DNA of 64,000 nucleotides, from contig NZ_JNZP01000029.1 in NCBI RefSeq assembly GCF_000725545.1, forward strand, positions 62,001 to 126,000, read 5' to 3'. The notes under the pieces are model-generated. The model was given only the letters and a program-made list of their open reading frames with translations, did not search any database and had not been told where the DNA came from. This document shows, one piece after another, positions 27,526 through 35,975 of this stretch; positions within the stretch are counted from its first letter, which is position 1; each line of letters opens with the position of its first letter. A program made the position numbers and the translations under genes. This DNA comes from Streptomyces exfoliatus (GTDB taxonomy: Bacteria > Actinomycetota > Actinomycetes > Streptomycetales > Streptomycetaceae).

Positions 27526-29439
27526 ATGACCGCGCCCCCCACCACCGCCCTCGGCCCCGCGAGCGATCTCGCGCAGGTCTTCGAGCTCGCCCAGCAGCTG
27601 CGGGTCGACTCCGTGCGGGCGAGCACCGCCGCCGGGTCGGGGCACCCCACCTCCAGCCTGTCCGCCGCCGACCTCATGGCGGTCCTGATGACCCGCCACC
27701 TGCGCTACGACTGGGACGCTCCCGACGATCCGGCGGCCGACCACCTGGTCTTCTCCAAGGGGCACGCCTCGCCGCTCCTGTACGCCATGTTCAAGGCGGC
27801 CGGTGCGATCGGCGACGACGAGCTGATGACGACCTACCGCCGCTCCGGCCACCGCCTGCAGGGCCACCCCACCCCCGTGCTGCCGTGGGTGGACGTGGCC
27901 ACGGGCTCGCTCGGCCAGGGCATCGCGTACGGCGTCGGGATGGCGCTGGCGGGCCGGGAGCTGGAGGGCCGGTCGTACCGGGTGTGGGTGCTGTGCGGTG
28001 ACAGCGAGATGACCGAGGGCTCCGTGTGGGAGGCCCTGGACAAGGCCGGGCACCACCGGCTGGCCAACTTCACCGCCCTGATCGACGTGAACCGTCTCGG
28101 GCAGAGCGGAGCCACCGAGCTGGAGTGGGACACGTCGGCCTATGCCCGCAGGGCCGAGGCCTTCGGGTGCCGGGCGATCGTGGTCGACGGCCACGACCTC
28201 GCGGCCGTCGACCGGGCCCTGACCACGGCCGCCGACGGACAGGCGCCCACCGTGGTCGTCGCCAGGACGGTCAAGGGGCGTGGTGTGACGGAGGTGGCCG
28301 ACAAGAACGGCTGGCACGGCAAACCACTGCCGGTGGACATGGCGGACCGTGCCGTCGCCGAGCTCGGCGGCGTGCGCGACCTGCGCGTGCGCGGCCCCCG
28401 GCCGCCCGACGCGCCACCGGCCGACGTGGCGGCGACCGGCGTGGCGGCGGGCGCGAACGGCGGACCGTCGTCGCCGCCTCGCTACGACGTCGGCGACGAG
28501 GTCGCCACCCGGGTCGCCTTCGGTGGCGCCCTCGCCGCTCTCGGCGCGGCACGGCCCGATGTCGTCGCCCTCGATGCCGAGGTCGGCAACTCCACCCACG
28601 CCGAGGACTTCCGCACGGCCCATCCCGAGCGGTACTTCCAGACGTACATCGCCGAGCAGCAGATGATCGCCGACGCCGTCGGCATGGCGGTACGCGGCTT
28701 CCGCCCGTACGCCACGACCTTCGCCGCCTTCCTGACGCGCGCCCACGACTTCATCCGCATGGCCGCCGTGTCGCAGATCGACATGGCCCTGTGCGGCACC
28801 CACTGCGGTGTCGAGATCGGCGCGGACGGCCCGTCGCAGATGGGCCTGGAGGACCTCGCCATGATGCGGGCGGTGCGCGGTTCGACCGTTCTCTATCCCA
28901 GTGACGCCACCTCGGCGGTGGCCCTGACCCTCGCCATGGCCGATCTGGACGGCATCTCCTACCTGCGGACGACCCGTGGGGCGTATCCCGTCCTCTACGC
29001 CGACGGCGAGGCCTTCCCGGTGGGCGGTTCCAAGACGCTCCGCCAGGGTGACCACGACGAGGTCACCCTCGTCGGCGCGGGGGTCACCGTCCACGAGTGC
29101 CTCGCCGCCGCCGAGCAGTTGGCGGCCGACGGCGTCCGGGCCCGCGTCGTCGACCTGTACTCCGTGAAGCCGATCGACACCGAGGTCCTCGCCCGCGCGG
29201 CCCGGGACACCGGCGCGCTCGTCGTCGTCGAGGACCACCATCAGGAGGGCGGGATCGGCGAGGCCGTCCTGTCGGCCCTCGCCACGGACGCGGGGACCCG
29301 CGCCTCCGCCCGTCCCGCCTTCGCCCACCTCGCCGTCACCGGTCTTCCGGGCTCCGGCACGTCCGGGGAACTCCTCGACGCGGCCGGCATCTCGCGCTCC
29401 CACATCGTCCGCGTCGCCCGCGCGCTGGTCGAGCGCTGA
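27526..29439 (+). CDS. tkt: Transketolase
   Basis: 637 aa, ATG preceded by GAAAGG. ThDP-binding half: SGHPTSSLSAADLMAVL, SKGHASPLLYA and GDSEMTEGSVWEAL with the later IDVNR (the usual GDG reads GDS here). A linker of ~35 Ala/Pro/Gly residues (about 290-325) joins it to the pyrimidine and C-terminal domains (YIAEQQMIADAVGMA, VVEDHHQEGGIGEAV). It transfers two-carbon units in the pentose phosphate pathway. This is a second-type, stand-alone copy rather than the tal-zwf-pgi cluster copy, so it may serve stress or stationary-phase metabolism. Confidence 0.93.
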   Translation: MTAPPTTALGPASDLAQVFELAQQLRVDSVRASTAAGSGHPTSSLSAADLMAVLMTRHLRYDWDAPDDPAADHLVFSKGHASPLLYAMFKAAGAIGDDELMTTYRRSGHRLQGHPTPVLPWVDVATGSLGQGIAYGVGMALAGRELEGRSYRVWVLCGDSEMTEGSVWEALDKAGHHRLANFTALIDVNRLGQSGATELEWDTSAYARRAEAFGCRAIVVDGHDLAAVDRALTTAADGQAPTVVVARTVKGRGVTEVADKNGWHGKPLPVDMADRAVAELGGVRDLRVRGPRPPDAPPADVAATGVAAGANGGPSSPPRYDVGDEVATRVAFGGALAALGAARPDVVALDAEVGNSTHAEDFRTAHPERYFQTYIAEQQMIADAVGMAVRGFRPYATTFAAFLTRAHDFIRMAAVSQIDMALCGTHCGVEIGADGPSQMGLEDLAMMRAVRGSTVLYPSDATSAVALTLAMADLDGISYLRTTRGAYPVLYADGEAFPVGGSKTLRQGDHDEVTLVGAGVTVHECLAAAEQLAADGVRARVVDLYSVKPIDTEVLARAARDTGALVVVEDHHQEGGIGEAVLSALATDAGTRASARPAFAHLAVTGLPGSGTSGELLDAAGISRSHIVRVARALVER

Positions 29440-29857
29440 TCGTCGGCGGGGTTCGTCCCGGCGCTCTTGGGCGCCGTCGCCACCACTGCCCGGACGGGAG
29501 GGGAAAAGTCCGGGCAGCGGCAACGGGCCCCTGCCCGGACGGTGCCGGTCCATGCGCCGCCGATTCCCCTGGATTATTCGCTTCTCGTCGGAAATATCCG
29601 CATCCCGGGAGTAGCGCTGCTCGACACGGGTAGCCGCACGGCCGGGTTCCAGGTGGACGCCCCGGGACATCCGGACCAGCCCGAGGCCCGCGAGACCGTC
29701 CGTGGTCGCCGGGCGGGCCGTGGTCCTCCGGACCGGCCGTCGTCTTCCGATCCGGCCGAGAGGCTCCGGCGCGCGTCCCGATCCCTCCCCCTCCCCCGCC
29801 CCCTTCCGTTCAGCGTCCCGAGGGCGGACCCTCCCCGCCGACACCGGAAAGGCCCCC
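29440..29857. other. Non-coding spacer with a relatively AT-rich patch
   Basis: Holds the terminator at 29486-29517 and a patch around 29567-29612 (GGATTATTCGCTTCTCG, GGAAATATCCG) with lower G+C than the surroundings. That patch may be the old promoter of the degraded carbamoyltransferase gene that follows. No gene is supported. Confidence 0.5.
29486..29517. terminator. Terminator after transketolase, with a third arm
   Basis: Perfect 10-bp stem CTGCCCGGAC/GTCCGGGCAG around a 12-base loop ending in AAAA. A further copy of the left arm at 29531-29540 could pair with the same right arm. Confidence 0.65.
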
Positions 29858-30030
29858 ATGCGTGTACTCGGCGTCAACGCCCTCTTGGCATCGGCGACCC
29901 GTGGGGGAATCCCTGCGCCAGGCGTACGCCCGGTGCGCCCCCGGCTTCCTCCCGACCGCCCTGCCGGGCCTCGACCCGGCGTCCGTGCGGTTCGTCGGGC
30001 ACCACTTGGCGCATGCCGCGTCCGGCGCGG
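29858..30030 (+). pseudogene. Carbamoyltransferase (NodU/CmcH family) relic
   Basis: ATG 29858 begins MRVLGVNALL, the invariant start of NodU-type O-carbamoyltransferases. About 45 bases later, in another frame, comes LRQAYARCAPGF, TALPGLDPASVRFVGHHLAH and AAS, which is the family's mid-N-terminal region ending at its HHxAHA metal motif. The ~90 residues that should lie between, and some 400 that should follow, are gone. The gene is therefore a remnant with at least one deletion and a frame change. Confidence 0.65.
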
Positions 30031-30084
30031 AGTCGGCCGAGAACTCGTGCCGCTACCTGTCCGAGCAGCGGCAGACCGTGGGCG

Positions 30085-30268
30085 TCAGCAGCGTCTGGCC
30101 GCGACGGTACGGCAGCTGCCGGCCGACCCGGCCCTGCGCTCGGAGTACGGGCGGGCCGGCCGGCGCCGGGTCCTCGAACGGTTCACCTGGGCGCGTGTCG
30201 CCGCCGCGACGGAGGAGTCCTCACAGTCGGTCGTCGCCGCCCGCGTCCCGATGGCCGCGACGCCGTGA
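30085..30268 (+). pseudogene. Glycosyltransferase (GT4-like) C-terminal relic
   Basis: In a different frame from the carbamoyltransferase relic, LAATVRQLPADPALRSEYGR, AGRRRVLERFTWARVAAATE matches the C-terminal helices of family 4 glycosyltransferases, ending at TGA 30266-30268. Nothing of the N-terminal domain is recognisable. Carbamoyltransferase and glycosyltransferase genes are neighbours in many Streptomyces genomes, so both relics probably come from one decayed locus. Confidence 0.55.
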
Positions 30269-30311
30269 GCCGCCCGGCGCGGCGCGGAGGGAGAGGAAGG
30301 AGGTGGCCGTG

Positions 30312-31493
30312 ATGAAGGCCGTCACATGGCAGGGCAGGCGGCATGTCTCGGTGGAGACGGTGCCGGATCCCACCATCCAGGAGCCCACCGACGTGATCGT
30401 GCGGATCACGACGTCCGGGCTGTGCGGATCCGATCTCCATCTGTACGAGGTGCTGGGGCCGTTCCTCGATCCGGGGGACGTGCTGGGGCACGAGCCGATG
30501 GGCGTGGTCGAGGAGGTGGGCCCCGAGGTACGGCGGATCCGGCCGGGCAGCCGGGTCGTGGTCCCGTTCAACATCTCCTGCGGCACCTGCGCGATGTGCG
30601 CCCGCGGACTGCACTCCCAGTGCGAGACGACGCAGGTGCACGCGTACGGCACGGGGGCGGCCCTGTTCGGCTACACGAAGCTGTACGGGCAGGTGCCGGG
30701 CGGTCAGGCCGAGTACCTGCGGGTGCCGTTCGGGAACATCCTGCCCATCCCGGTGCCGGAGGGCCCGCCGGACGACCGCTTCGTCTACCTCTCGGACGTG
30801 CTGCCGACGGCGTGGCAGGCCGTCGAGTACGCGGAGGTGCCGCCCGGCGGCTCGGTCGCGGTGCTCGGGCTCGGCCCGATCGGCGACATGGCCTCCCGGA
30901 TCGCCCTTCTGAAGGGAGCCGGCCTGGTCATCGGGATCGATCCCGTTCGGGAGAGACTCGACCGCGCGGCGGCCCGGGGCGTACACACCCTGGATCCGGC
31001 CGACGACGACGAACTGGTCGACCGGGTACGTGACCTGACGGACGGCCGGGGGCCCGACGCGGTCGTCGACGCCGTCGGCATGGAGGCCCACGGCGCGCCG
31101 ATCGCCCGCGGTCTGCAGTCGCTGGTCGGCCGACTGCCCGACGCCCTCGCCGGGCGCCTGATGCGCCGTTACGGCGTCGACCGGCTCTCCGCGCTGCACC
31201 TGGCGGTCGAGTTGGTACGCCGAGGGGGCACGGTGTCGCTGGCGGGCGTCTACGGGGGTGCGGCCGATCCGATGCCGCTCCTCGTGATGTTCGACAAGCA
31301 GATCCGGCTCCACATGGGCCAGGCGAACGTCCTGCGCTGGGTGGAGAAGCTGCGGCCCCTCCTCGGGGACGACGATCCGCTGGGACTCGACGGCTTCGCC
31401 ACGCACCGCCTGCCGCTCGCGGAGGCACCGGACGCCTACGAGATGTTCCAGACCAAGCGGGACGGCGCGGTCAAGATCCTCTTCAAGCCGTGA
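30312..31493 (+). CDS. Zinc-dependent alcohol dehydrogenase (formaldehyde-dehydrogenase-like)
   Basis: 393 aa, ATG after GGAAGGAGGTGGCCGTG. Catalytic zinc ligands C38, H60 and E61 (LCGSDLHLY, GHEPMG) and structural zinc ligands C90, C93, C96 and C104 are all present. The NAD(P) site is GLGPIGDMASRIALL. The long loop near 115-140 and the insertion around QSLVGRLPDALAGRLMRRYG mark the larger glutathione-independent formaldehyde-dehydrogenase-like group. It lies just after the glycosyltransferase relic and may be the surviving member of that locus or an unrelated stress gene. Confidence 0.92.
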   Translation: MKAVTWQGRRHVSVETVPDPTIQEPTDVIVRITTSGLCGSDLHLYEVLGPFLDPGDVLGHEPMGVVEEVGPEVRRIRPGSRVVVPFNISCGTCAMCARGLHSQCETTQVHAYGTGAALFGYTKLYGQVPGGQAEYLRVPFGNILPIPVPEGPPDDRFVYLSDVLPTAWQAVEYAEVPPGGSVAVLGLGPIGDMASRIALLKGAGLVIGIDPVRERLDRAAARGVHTLDPADDDELVDRVRDLTDGRGPDAVVDAVGMEAHGAPIARGLQSLVGRLPDALAGRLMRRYGVDRLSALHLAVELVRRGGTVSLAGVYGGAADPMPLLVMFDKQIRLHMGQANVLRWVEKLRPLLGDDDPLGLDGFATHRLPLAEAPDAYEMFQTKRDGAVKILFKP

Positions 31494-31616
31494 GGCCGGT
31501 CGGCGTACGGGCCGGCGAGGGAAACTCTCCCCCGGCGTGTGCGGGACACGGCAGCGGGTAGCCGCCGCGGCGAGACGTCCGCGCACGAGGAGTGCCTACC
31601 GAGGAGGTGGTGCGTG

Positions 31617-32093
31617 ATGTCCCCCAGCACCGTAGGAGGCCGGCGCGGGCGCCGGGTGGTCCCGGGCGTCCTGGTCGCGGCGGGCGCGACGTTCGTGCTC
31701 GCCCTGACCGGATGCTCCGACGACGGCGGCGGGTCCGGCGGCGTCGCGGACGACCGGGCGGACGCCACGGCGGCCGTCTGCGAGGAGTTGACGGGTCTCC
31801 GGGGCCACAGCGGCGAGATGCGGAACCTGGACCCGTCCGAGACGGTTCAGGGCATCCAGGACGTCAGGGCCGACATGACCGACGACATGGCGGAGATCCG
31901 GGACGCCGCCGAGGAGGCCGGGGTGAACACCGACGCCCTGCAGGCCGCCTTCCGGGAGCTGGACGTCACGATGGACCACCTGGACAGGAACATGACCGGG
32001 CCGGCGGCGGTCGACCAGGTCACCCCGCATCTGGACAAGCTGGACAAGGAGATCACGAACACGGAGAACCTCGCCGGATGCGTCCCTGCATGA
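31617..32093 (+). CDS. Small lipoprotein
   Basis: 158 aa. The ATG at 31617 follows GAGGAGG; a GTG one codon earlier is an alternative. A Tat/Sec-like signal (RRGRRVVPGVLVAAGATFVL) ends in the lipobox LALTGC with Cys33, so the mature protein is lipid-anchored outside the membrane. The rest is an acidic helical domain with regular Met and Asp (RADMTDDMAEIRDAAEEAG, FRELDVTMDHLDRNM), suggesting a coiled-coil bundle. I know no function. A 15-bp hairpin follows the stop closely. Confidence 0.85.
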   Translation: MSPSTVGGRRGRRVVPGVLVAAGATFVLALTGCSDDGGGSGGVADDRADATAAVCEELTGLRGHSGEMRNLDPSETVQGIQDVRADMTDDMAEIRDAAEEAGVNTDALQAAFRELDVTMDHLDRNMTGPAAVDQVTPHLDKLDKEITNTENLAGCVPA

Positions 32094-32099
32094 GGCGGC

Positions 32100-32137
32100 G
32101 CGCGACTCCTGACGATCCTTGCCGTCAGGAGTCGCGC
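32100..32137. terminator. Terminator after the lipoprotein gene
   Basis: Perfect 15-bp stem (32100-32114 with 32123-32137; GCGCGACTCCTGACG on the left), loop ATCCTTGC, seven bases past the stop codon. Confidence 0.85.
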
Positions 32138-32448
32138 CGGCGCCCGCTCGGACGGTTCCGACGCGTCCGCGTGACGGCCGAGGAGATGACCCGAGGCGGG
32201 GCTGCGGGCCTTCACCCACACCCTCTTCCAGGAGGCGCATCCGGCGAGCCCGAGGCACAGGGTGCTCGTCAGGAGACAGGCGGTGATCGGACGCATGGAG
32301 CGAGGATGGACCGCCCTACGACGGCCGTTCCGGTCGGATGGTCTGGCACGCACGGTCCCCCGAGACGGTGGGTCAGGAACGCGGCCCGGAGCCGCAGATC
32401 GTGCGCGGCGAGGACTGCAGCGGCGAGCTTCCGATCGAAACCCCTGAT

Positions 32449-32487
32449 CGCCCCGTACCCGCCGGAACCGCCGGCGGGTACGGGGCG
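32449..32487. terminator. Terminator of the Vms1-type gene
   Basis: Perfect 15-bp stem CGCCCCGTACCCGCC (32449-32463) with its complement at 32473-32487 and a short loop, 16 bases past the 3' end of the minus-strand gene. Confidence 0.85.
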
Positions 32488-32502
32488 TTCCGGGGTCGGC
32501 GG

Positions 32503-33687
32503 TCACACGGTCGTCGGCGTCTGGGAGGACGACGACGGGCCGGGGGTCCAGCGCAGTACGGCGCCGAAACCGCCCGCCGGGCCCGCCATGTCCTCGGGCA
32601 CCACGAGCACTTCGGAGTCGGCGGCCACGCAGGCGCGCAGCAGGGCGTCGTCGGCGCGGGCCTCCTCCGGCCTGCCGAACCCCCAGCCCTTCGCCTCGGT
32701 GCGGCCGACGGCGATGTCGTACGCGCCGGTGCCGACCCAGACCGGTCGTCCGGCGTCGGAGGCGTCGTGGCCGAGGAGCAGGGTGGCGACCTGGTGTTCC
32801 CGTGCGGCCTCCACCACGGCGGGTACGCCTTCGGCGGCGGGTCCGGGAGCGGTCTCGACGGTCGACTCACGGTGCTCGCCGGGCCGTCCGCGCGCCGCGC
32901 GGAACGCGTCGAGCTTGCGCTGCACGCGTTCGCGGGCGTACCGCGAGCGCGCCTCCTCGATCTGGCGGGCGAGGTTCTCGGTGGACGCGCCGGGGGCCCG
33001 GCTGCCGTTCTCCACCTCGACGGCGAGGTTCCGCAGCTGCTGCGGCAGCCGCTCCCGTACGGCCTTGCGCTCGCGTGCGTCGCCGGCCAGGACGAGCAGC
33101 GTGCCGCCGTCCTGGGGGCAGCGCCGGGCGATCTCGGCGGCGATGATCTCGGCCGTCTCGTCCCAGGCGTCCTCGACCTTGTTGGTGTAGTGCCATTCGT
33201 AGCGGTCCTCGGGGATGCTGCGGTGGCCGCGGCCCTGCCACCGCTCCCCTTCGGCCGTGCCCATGCGCTCCCTGCCGAAGGAGTGCCACCGCTCCAGGTC
33301 GGCGCCCGTGCGGTCGATGAGTGCGACCATGCAGTCCGGTTCGTCGGTCCGCAGGAACACCAGCGGGGCGATGTGCGGGAGGCTCGACCAGGTCACCTCG
33401 ACGGCCGGCGGGGCCACCGGGAGCGGCAGGTCGAGCACGACCTCACCGGCCGTGGCGAAGAGGGCGCGGCCGGGCGGCGCACCCGAGGCCGGCTCGGCCG
33501 CGAGCCGCTCGGCGACCGCGCGGATGGAGGCCGGATCGGCGCCTTCGTCGACGAGGGCGGCCACGACGGACCGGTCACGGAGCTTCTGGATCTTCACCGC
33601 GTCCTCGGTGGCCCGGTTCGTCTCGATGAAGACGGAAGCCCAGGGGCCGAAACGTTCCAGAAGCGGTTTGAGGAAGTCGAGGTCCAT
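32503..33687 (-). CDS. Vms1/Ankzf1-family (baeRF2-type) protein
   Basis: 394 aa. It opens MDLDFLKPLLERFGPWASVF, then IETNRATEDA, the standard start of the bacterial/archaeal eRF1-like group related to Vms1 peptidyl-tRNA hydrolases and to Rv2629 of mycobacteria. Middle domain: LVFLRTDEPDCMVALIDRTG; then HYTNKVEDAWDETAEIIAAE; the C-terminal part is an eRF1 domain-3-like fold (HQVATLLLGHDASDAGRPVW). The eukaryotic homologue frees stalled nascent chains from ribosomes, so a ribosome-rescue or hibernation role is plausible but inferred. Confidence 0.88.
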   Translation of the reverse strand: MDLDFLKPLLERFGPWASVFIETNRATEDAVKIQKLRDRSVVAALVDEGADPASIRAVAERLAAEPASGAPPGRALFATAGEVVLDLPLPVAPPAVEVTWSSLPHIAPLVFLRTDEPDCMVALIDRTGADLERWHSFGRERMGTAEGERWQGRGHRSIPEDRYEWHYTNKVEDAWDETAEIIAAEIARRCPQDGGTLLVLAGDARERKAVRERLPQQLRNLAVEVENGSRAPGASTENLARQIEEARSRYARERVQRKLDAFRAARGRPGEHRESTVETAPGPAAEGVPAVVEAAREHQVATLLLGHDASDAGRPVWVGTGAYDIAVGRTEAKGWGFGRPEEARADDALLRACVAADSEVLVVPEDMAGPAGGFGAVLRWTPGPSSSSQTPTTV

Positions 33688-33773
33688 GGTGTCCCCAATG
33701 TCGTCGGGCGGGCGTCGTTGCCTGAGCCTTCGCCTTTCGCTCGGTCACGGGTCCCCGGGTCGGTGCCGGTCAC

Positions 33774-33992
33774 TCACCTTCCGCGGCGCCCCTTCCTCTC
33801 CTTCGTGCCGGTCTCGTCCTCCGTCCCGCGTTCGCCCTCCGCCTGGGAGGGAGTGGTCTGCCGCATCGCGTCGTCGCCGTCGCCCAGCAGCTGTGCCTCG
33901 CGGGCACGGGCGGCCTCACGGTCCAACTCATGCTGCCGCCGCGTCGCGTCGTCCGACGCGTGCTCGCGGGGCCCGTCCTTGCGCGCGCTCAT
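33774..33992 (-). CDS. Small charged protein
   Basis: 72 aa, ATG with SD GGAGGAAG. Very hydrophilic, with alternating Arg/Asp/Glu (RREHASDD-like region, ELDREAARAREAQLLGDGDD, ending KERKGRRGR), probably disordered or a single helix. I know no family. It stands with other small stress-type genes on the same strand (DUF5709, DUF6480), and its start is well supported. Confidence 0.6.
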   Translation of the reverse strand: MSARKDGPREHASDDATRRQHELDREAARAREAQLLGDGDDAMRQTTPSQAEGERGTEDETGTKERKGRRGR

Positions 33993-34071
33993 GGCCTTCC
34001 TCCACTCGTCGGGGTCTTCGGAGGGCGACTGCCCCGGCGCACGGCGGCCATGCGGGGGCTCCGCCGCCCCC

Positions 34072-34584
34072 CTAGGGTTCGCTCTCGGACGCCGCCGTCC
34101 GTTCCTCCTCGGTCCTGTCCGCCGCGGTGTCCACGTGCATCGCGGCCTCCTCGGCGGGCGCGGCCCCGTCGTCGGGGCCCACGTCCCGGGCGACGGCGCG
34201 GTCCACCCGGCCCGTCCGCGTGGCGACCGGGGCGAGCCGGCCGGCCCGGGTCGCACCGGCCTCCTCGTCGACGGGCTCGCCCGCTCCCTCCGGCAGGTCC
34301 CCGATGCCGTCGCCCTCGGGCGGCAGCACATCCGGGACCTCCTGGGCGAGCCTGTCGTCGAGCGACTCTCCCTCCCGCTGCTCGCGCTGGGTGGTGCCGT
34401 GCCGGGTGACGCCGCGCGGGCGCTCGGGCGGGGAGTAGCCGGGGACGGACATGTCCTCGAGCGGGTCGGACACGATCGCGTTGTCCGGATCGAGTTCGCC
34501 GGAGGGCCGGTTGGCCGCGTCGGAGTGGGTGGGCTGGTAGACGTCGTCGCCGCGGGCGCCGGGGTCGGGCTCGTTGGGGGCCAT
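34072..34584 (-). CDS. DUF5709 protein
   Basis: 170 aa, acidic and mostly disordered. The conserved core is GYSPPERPRGVTRHGTTQRE followed by GESLDDRLAQEVPDV, and later EEAGATRAGRLAP, as in streptomycete DUF5709 proteins. No enzymatic motif. Members are widespread in Actinobacteria, often near stress genes. The function is unknown. Confidence 0.82.
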   Translation of the reverse strand: MAPNEPDPGARGDDVYQPTHSDAANRPSGELDPDNAIVSDPLEDMSVPGYSPPERPRGVTRHGTTQREQREGESLDDRLAQEVPDVLPPEGDGIGDLPEGAGEPVDEEAGATRAGRLAPVATRTGRVDRAVARDVGPDDGAAPAEEAAMHVDTAADRTEEERTAASESEP

Positions 34585-34648
34585 GGCCGGTTCCCTTCGT
34601 CTTGGTGGGAGGGGCGGGTGGGCGGCTGCGCTGCGGGCCGGTGTCCGG

Positions 34649-34873
34649 TCAGTCGGTGGCCAGGATGATCGCGTACACCAGGAAGAACAGGGCGCACACG
34701 ACGACCAGAATCCACAGCAGCAGGAGGGGGCCGGTGGTCCAGCCGCGCCGGGGCGGCCGGTGCGGGCCGGTTCCCGTGCCGGTCCCCGACTCCGCCGGCG
34801 GTGTCTCGCCCGGTCGCATGCCGCCGGCCGGGAGGTTCCTGGGGTCCGGGTCGGGGTTGCTCGGTGCGGTCAT
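34649..34873 (-). CDS. DUF6480 small membrane protein
   Basis: 74 aa. A Pro-rich cytoplasmic N-terminus with PDPDPRNLPAGGMRPGETPP is typical of DUF6480, followed by one membrane span (LLLLWILVVVCALFFLVYAI) at the C-terminus. The function is unknown; such tail-anchored proteins are common in streptomycete stress regions. Confidence 0.8.
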   Translation of the reverse strand: MTAPSNPDPDPRNLPAGGMRPGETPPAESGTGTGTGPHRPPRRGWTTGPLLLLWILVVVCALFFLVYAIILATD

Positions 34874-34961
34874 GGGGTCTCATCTCCCTGCGGGGTACGG
34901 AGGGTCCGTACGGTCGGACGGCCCGGTCCCGAGGATCCGGTGACGCGTCCCGGGGTCGTCC

Positions 34962-35927
34962 CTAGAGGTCGCGGAGGGCGGGCAGCAGCGTCGTCTCCGC
35001 CCAGCGCAGGAAGGGCGTCTGGTGGGCGCCCCCGACCTGGACGAGGGCGAGGTCGGTGAAGCCGGCCTCGGCGAAGGGGCGGACGGCGTCCACGACGGCT
35101 CCGACGTCGTCCCCGCAGGGGACGCTCTTCGCCACGTCCTCCGGGCGGACGTACTCGGTCGCCTGCTCGAAACCCGCCGGGAGGGGAAGCTCGGCGTTGA
35201 GGCGCCAGCCGCCGACGGACCAGCGGAACTGCTCGTGGACACGGGCCACCGCGGCGTCCCTGTCGGTGTCGAAGCAGACCGGCAGCTGGCCGATGCGGGG
35301 CTTGCCCGCCCCTCCCTGCGCGTCGAAGGCGTCAAGCAGCTCGCGGCTGGGCTCCGTGGCGATGACCAGATCGCCGTGGCGGCCGGCCAGCGCGCAGGAG
35401 CGGGGGCCCGAGACCGCGATGCCGACGGGCGGCGGGGTGTCGGGGACGTCCCACAGTTTGGCGTCGTCGACCTGGAAGTGGCGGCCGTGCCGTGTCACGT
35501 ACTCCCCGGTGAACAGGGCGTGGATGATCTCGGCCGCCTCGTCGAGCATGCCCAGGCGGACGCGCGCCGAGGGCCAGCCCCGGCCGACCACGTGCTCGTT
35601 GAGGTTCTCTCCCGAGCCGAGGCCCAGCCGGAACCGGCCTTCGGACAGCAGTTGCAGCGTCGCCGCCTTCTGCGCGATCACCGCGGGGTGGTAGCGGAAG
35701 GTCGGGCAGGTCACGAAGGTCATCAGGGGAATGCGGGTGGTCGCCTGCGCGGCGGCTCCGAGGACGCTCCACGCGTACGGCGCGTGCCCCTGTGACGCCA
35801 GCCAGGGGAAGGAGTGGTCGGAGATCACGGAGAAGTCGAATCCGACCCGCTCCGCCTCGACCACGTGCCCGACCAGCTCACGGGGGCCTGCCTGCTCGGT
35901 CATCATCGTGTATCCGAAGCGCATCAT
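34962..35927 (-). CDS. F420-dependent LLM class oxidoreductase
   Basis: 321 aa. A TIM-barrel luciferase-like protein of the TIGR03557 group: MMRFGYTMMTEQAGPRELVG at the start, SDHSFPWLASQGHAPYAW, GLGSGENLNEHVVGRGWPSA and VSGPRSCALAGRHGD. Relatives use reduced coenzyme F420 to act on sugar-phosphate- or quinone-like substrates. The SRPBCC gene upstream is on the same strand (48-base gap), so both may share a transcript. Confidence 0.92.
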   Translation of the reverse strand: MMRFGYTMMTEQAGPRELVGHVVEAERVGFDFSVISDHSFPWLASQGHAPYAWSVLGAAAQATTRIPLMTFVTCPTFRYHPAVIAQKAATLQLLSEGRFRLGLGSGENLNEHVVGRGWPSARVRLGMLDEAAEIIHALFTGEYVTRHGRHFQVDDAKLWDVPDTPPPVGIAVSGPRSCALAGRHGDLVIATEPSRELLDAFDAQGGAGKPRIGQLPVCFDTDRDAAVARVHEQFRWSVGGWRLNAELPLPAGFEQATEYVRPEDVAKSVPCGDDVGAVVDAVRPFAEAGFTDLALVQVGGAHQTPFLRWAETTLLPALRDL

Positions 35928-35975
35928 GACCCGCGACTTGCCACGGGGGGCGTGCCTGAAACGGTCCCCGGCCCG

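Larger units (their letters stand above)
32094..32502. other. Intergenic region between two strong terminators
   Basis: 409 bases bounded by two hairpins. On the minus strand an ATG at 32296 starts MRPITACLLTSTLCLGLAGC, a complete lipoprotein signal with lipobox. It has no good SD, and the frame then loses coding character and runs antisense into the lipoprotein gene. It is probably a relic. Confidence 0.45.
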
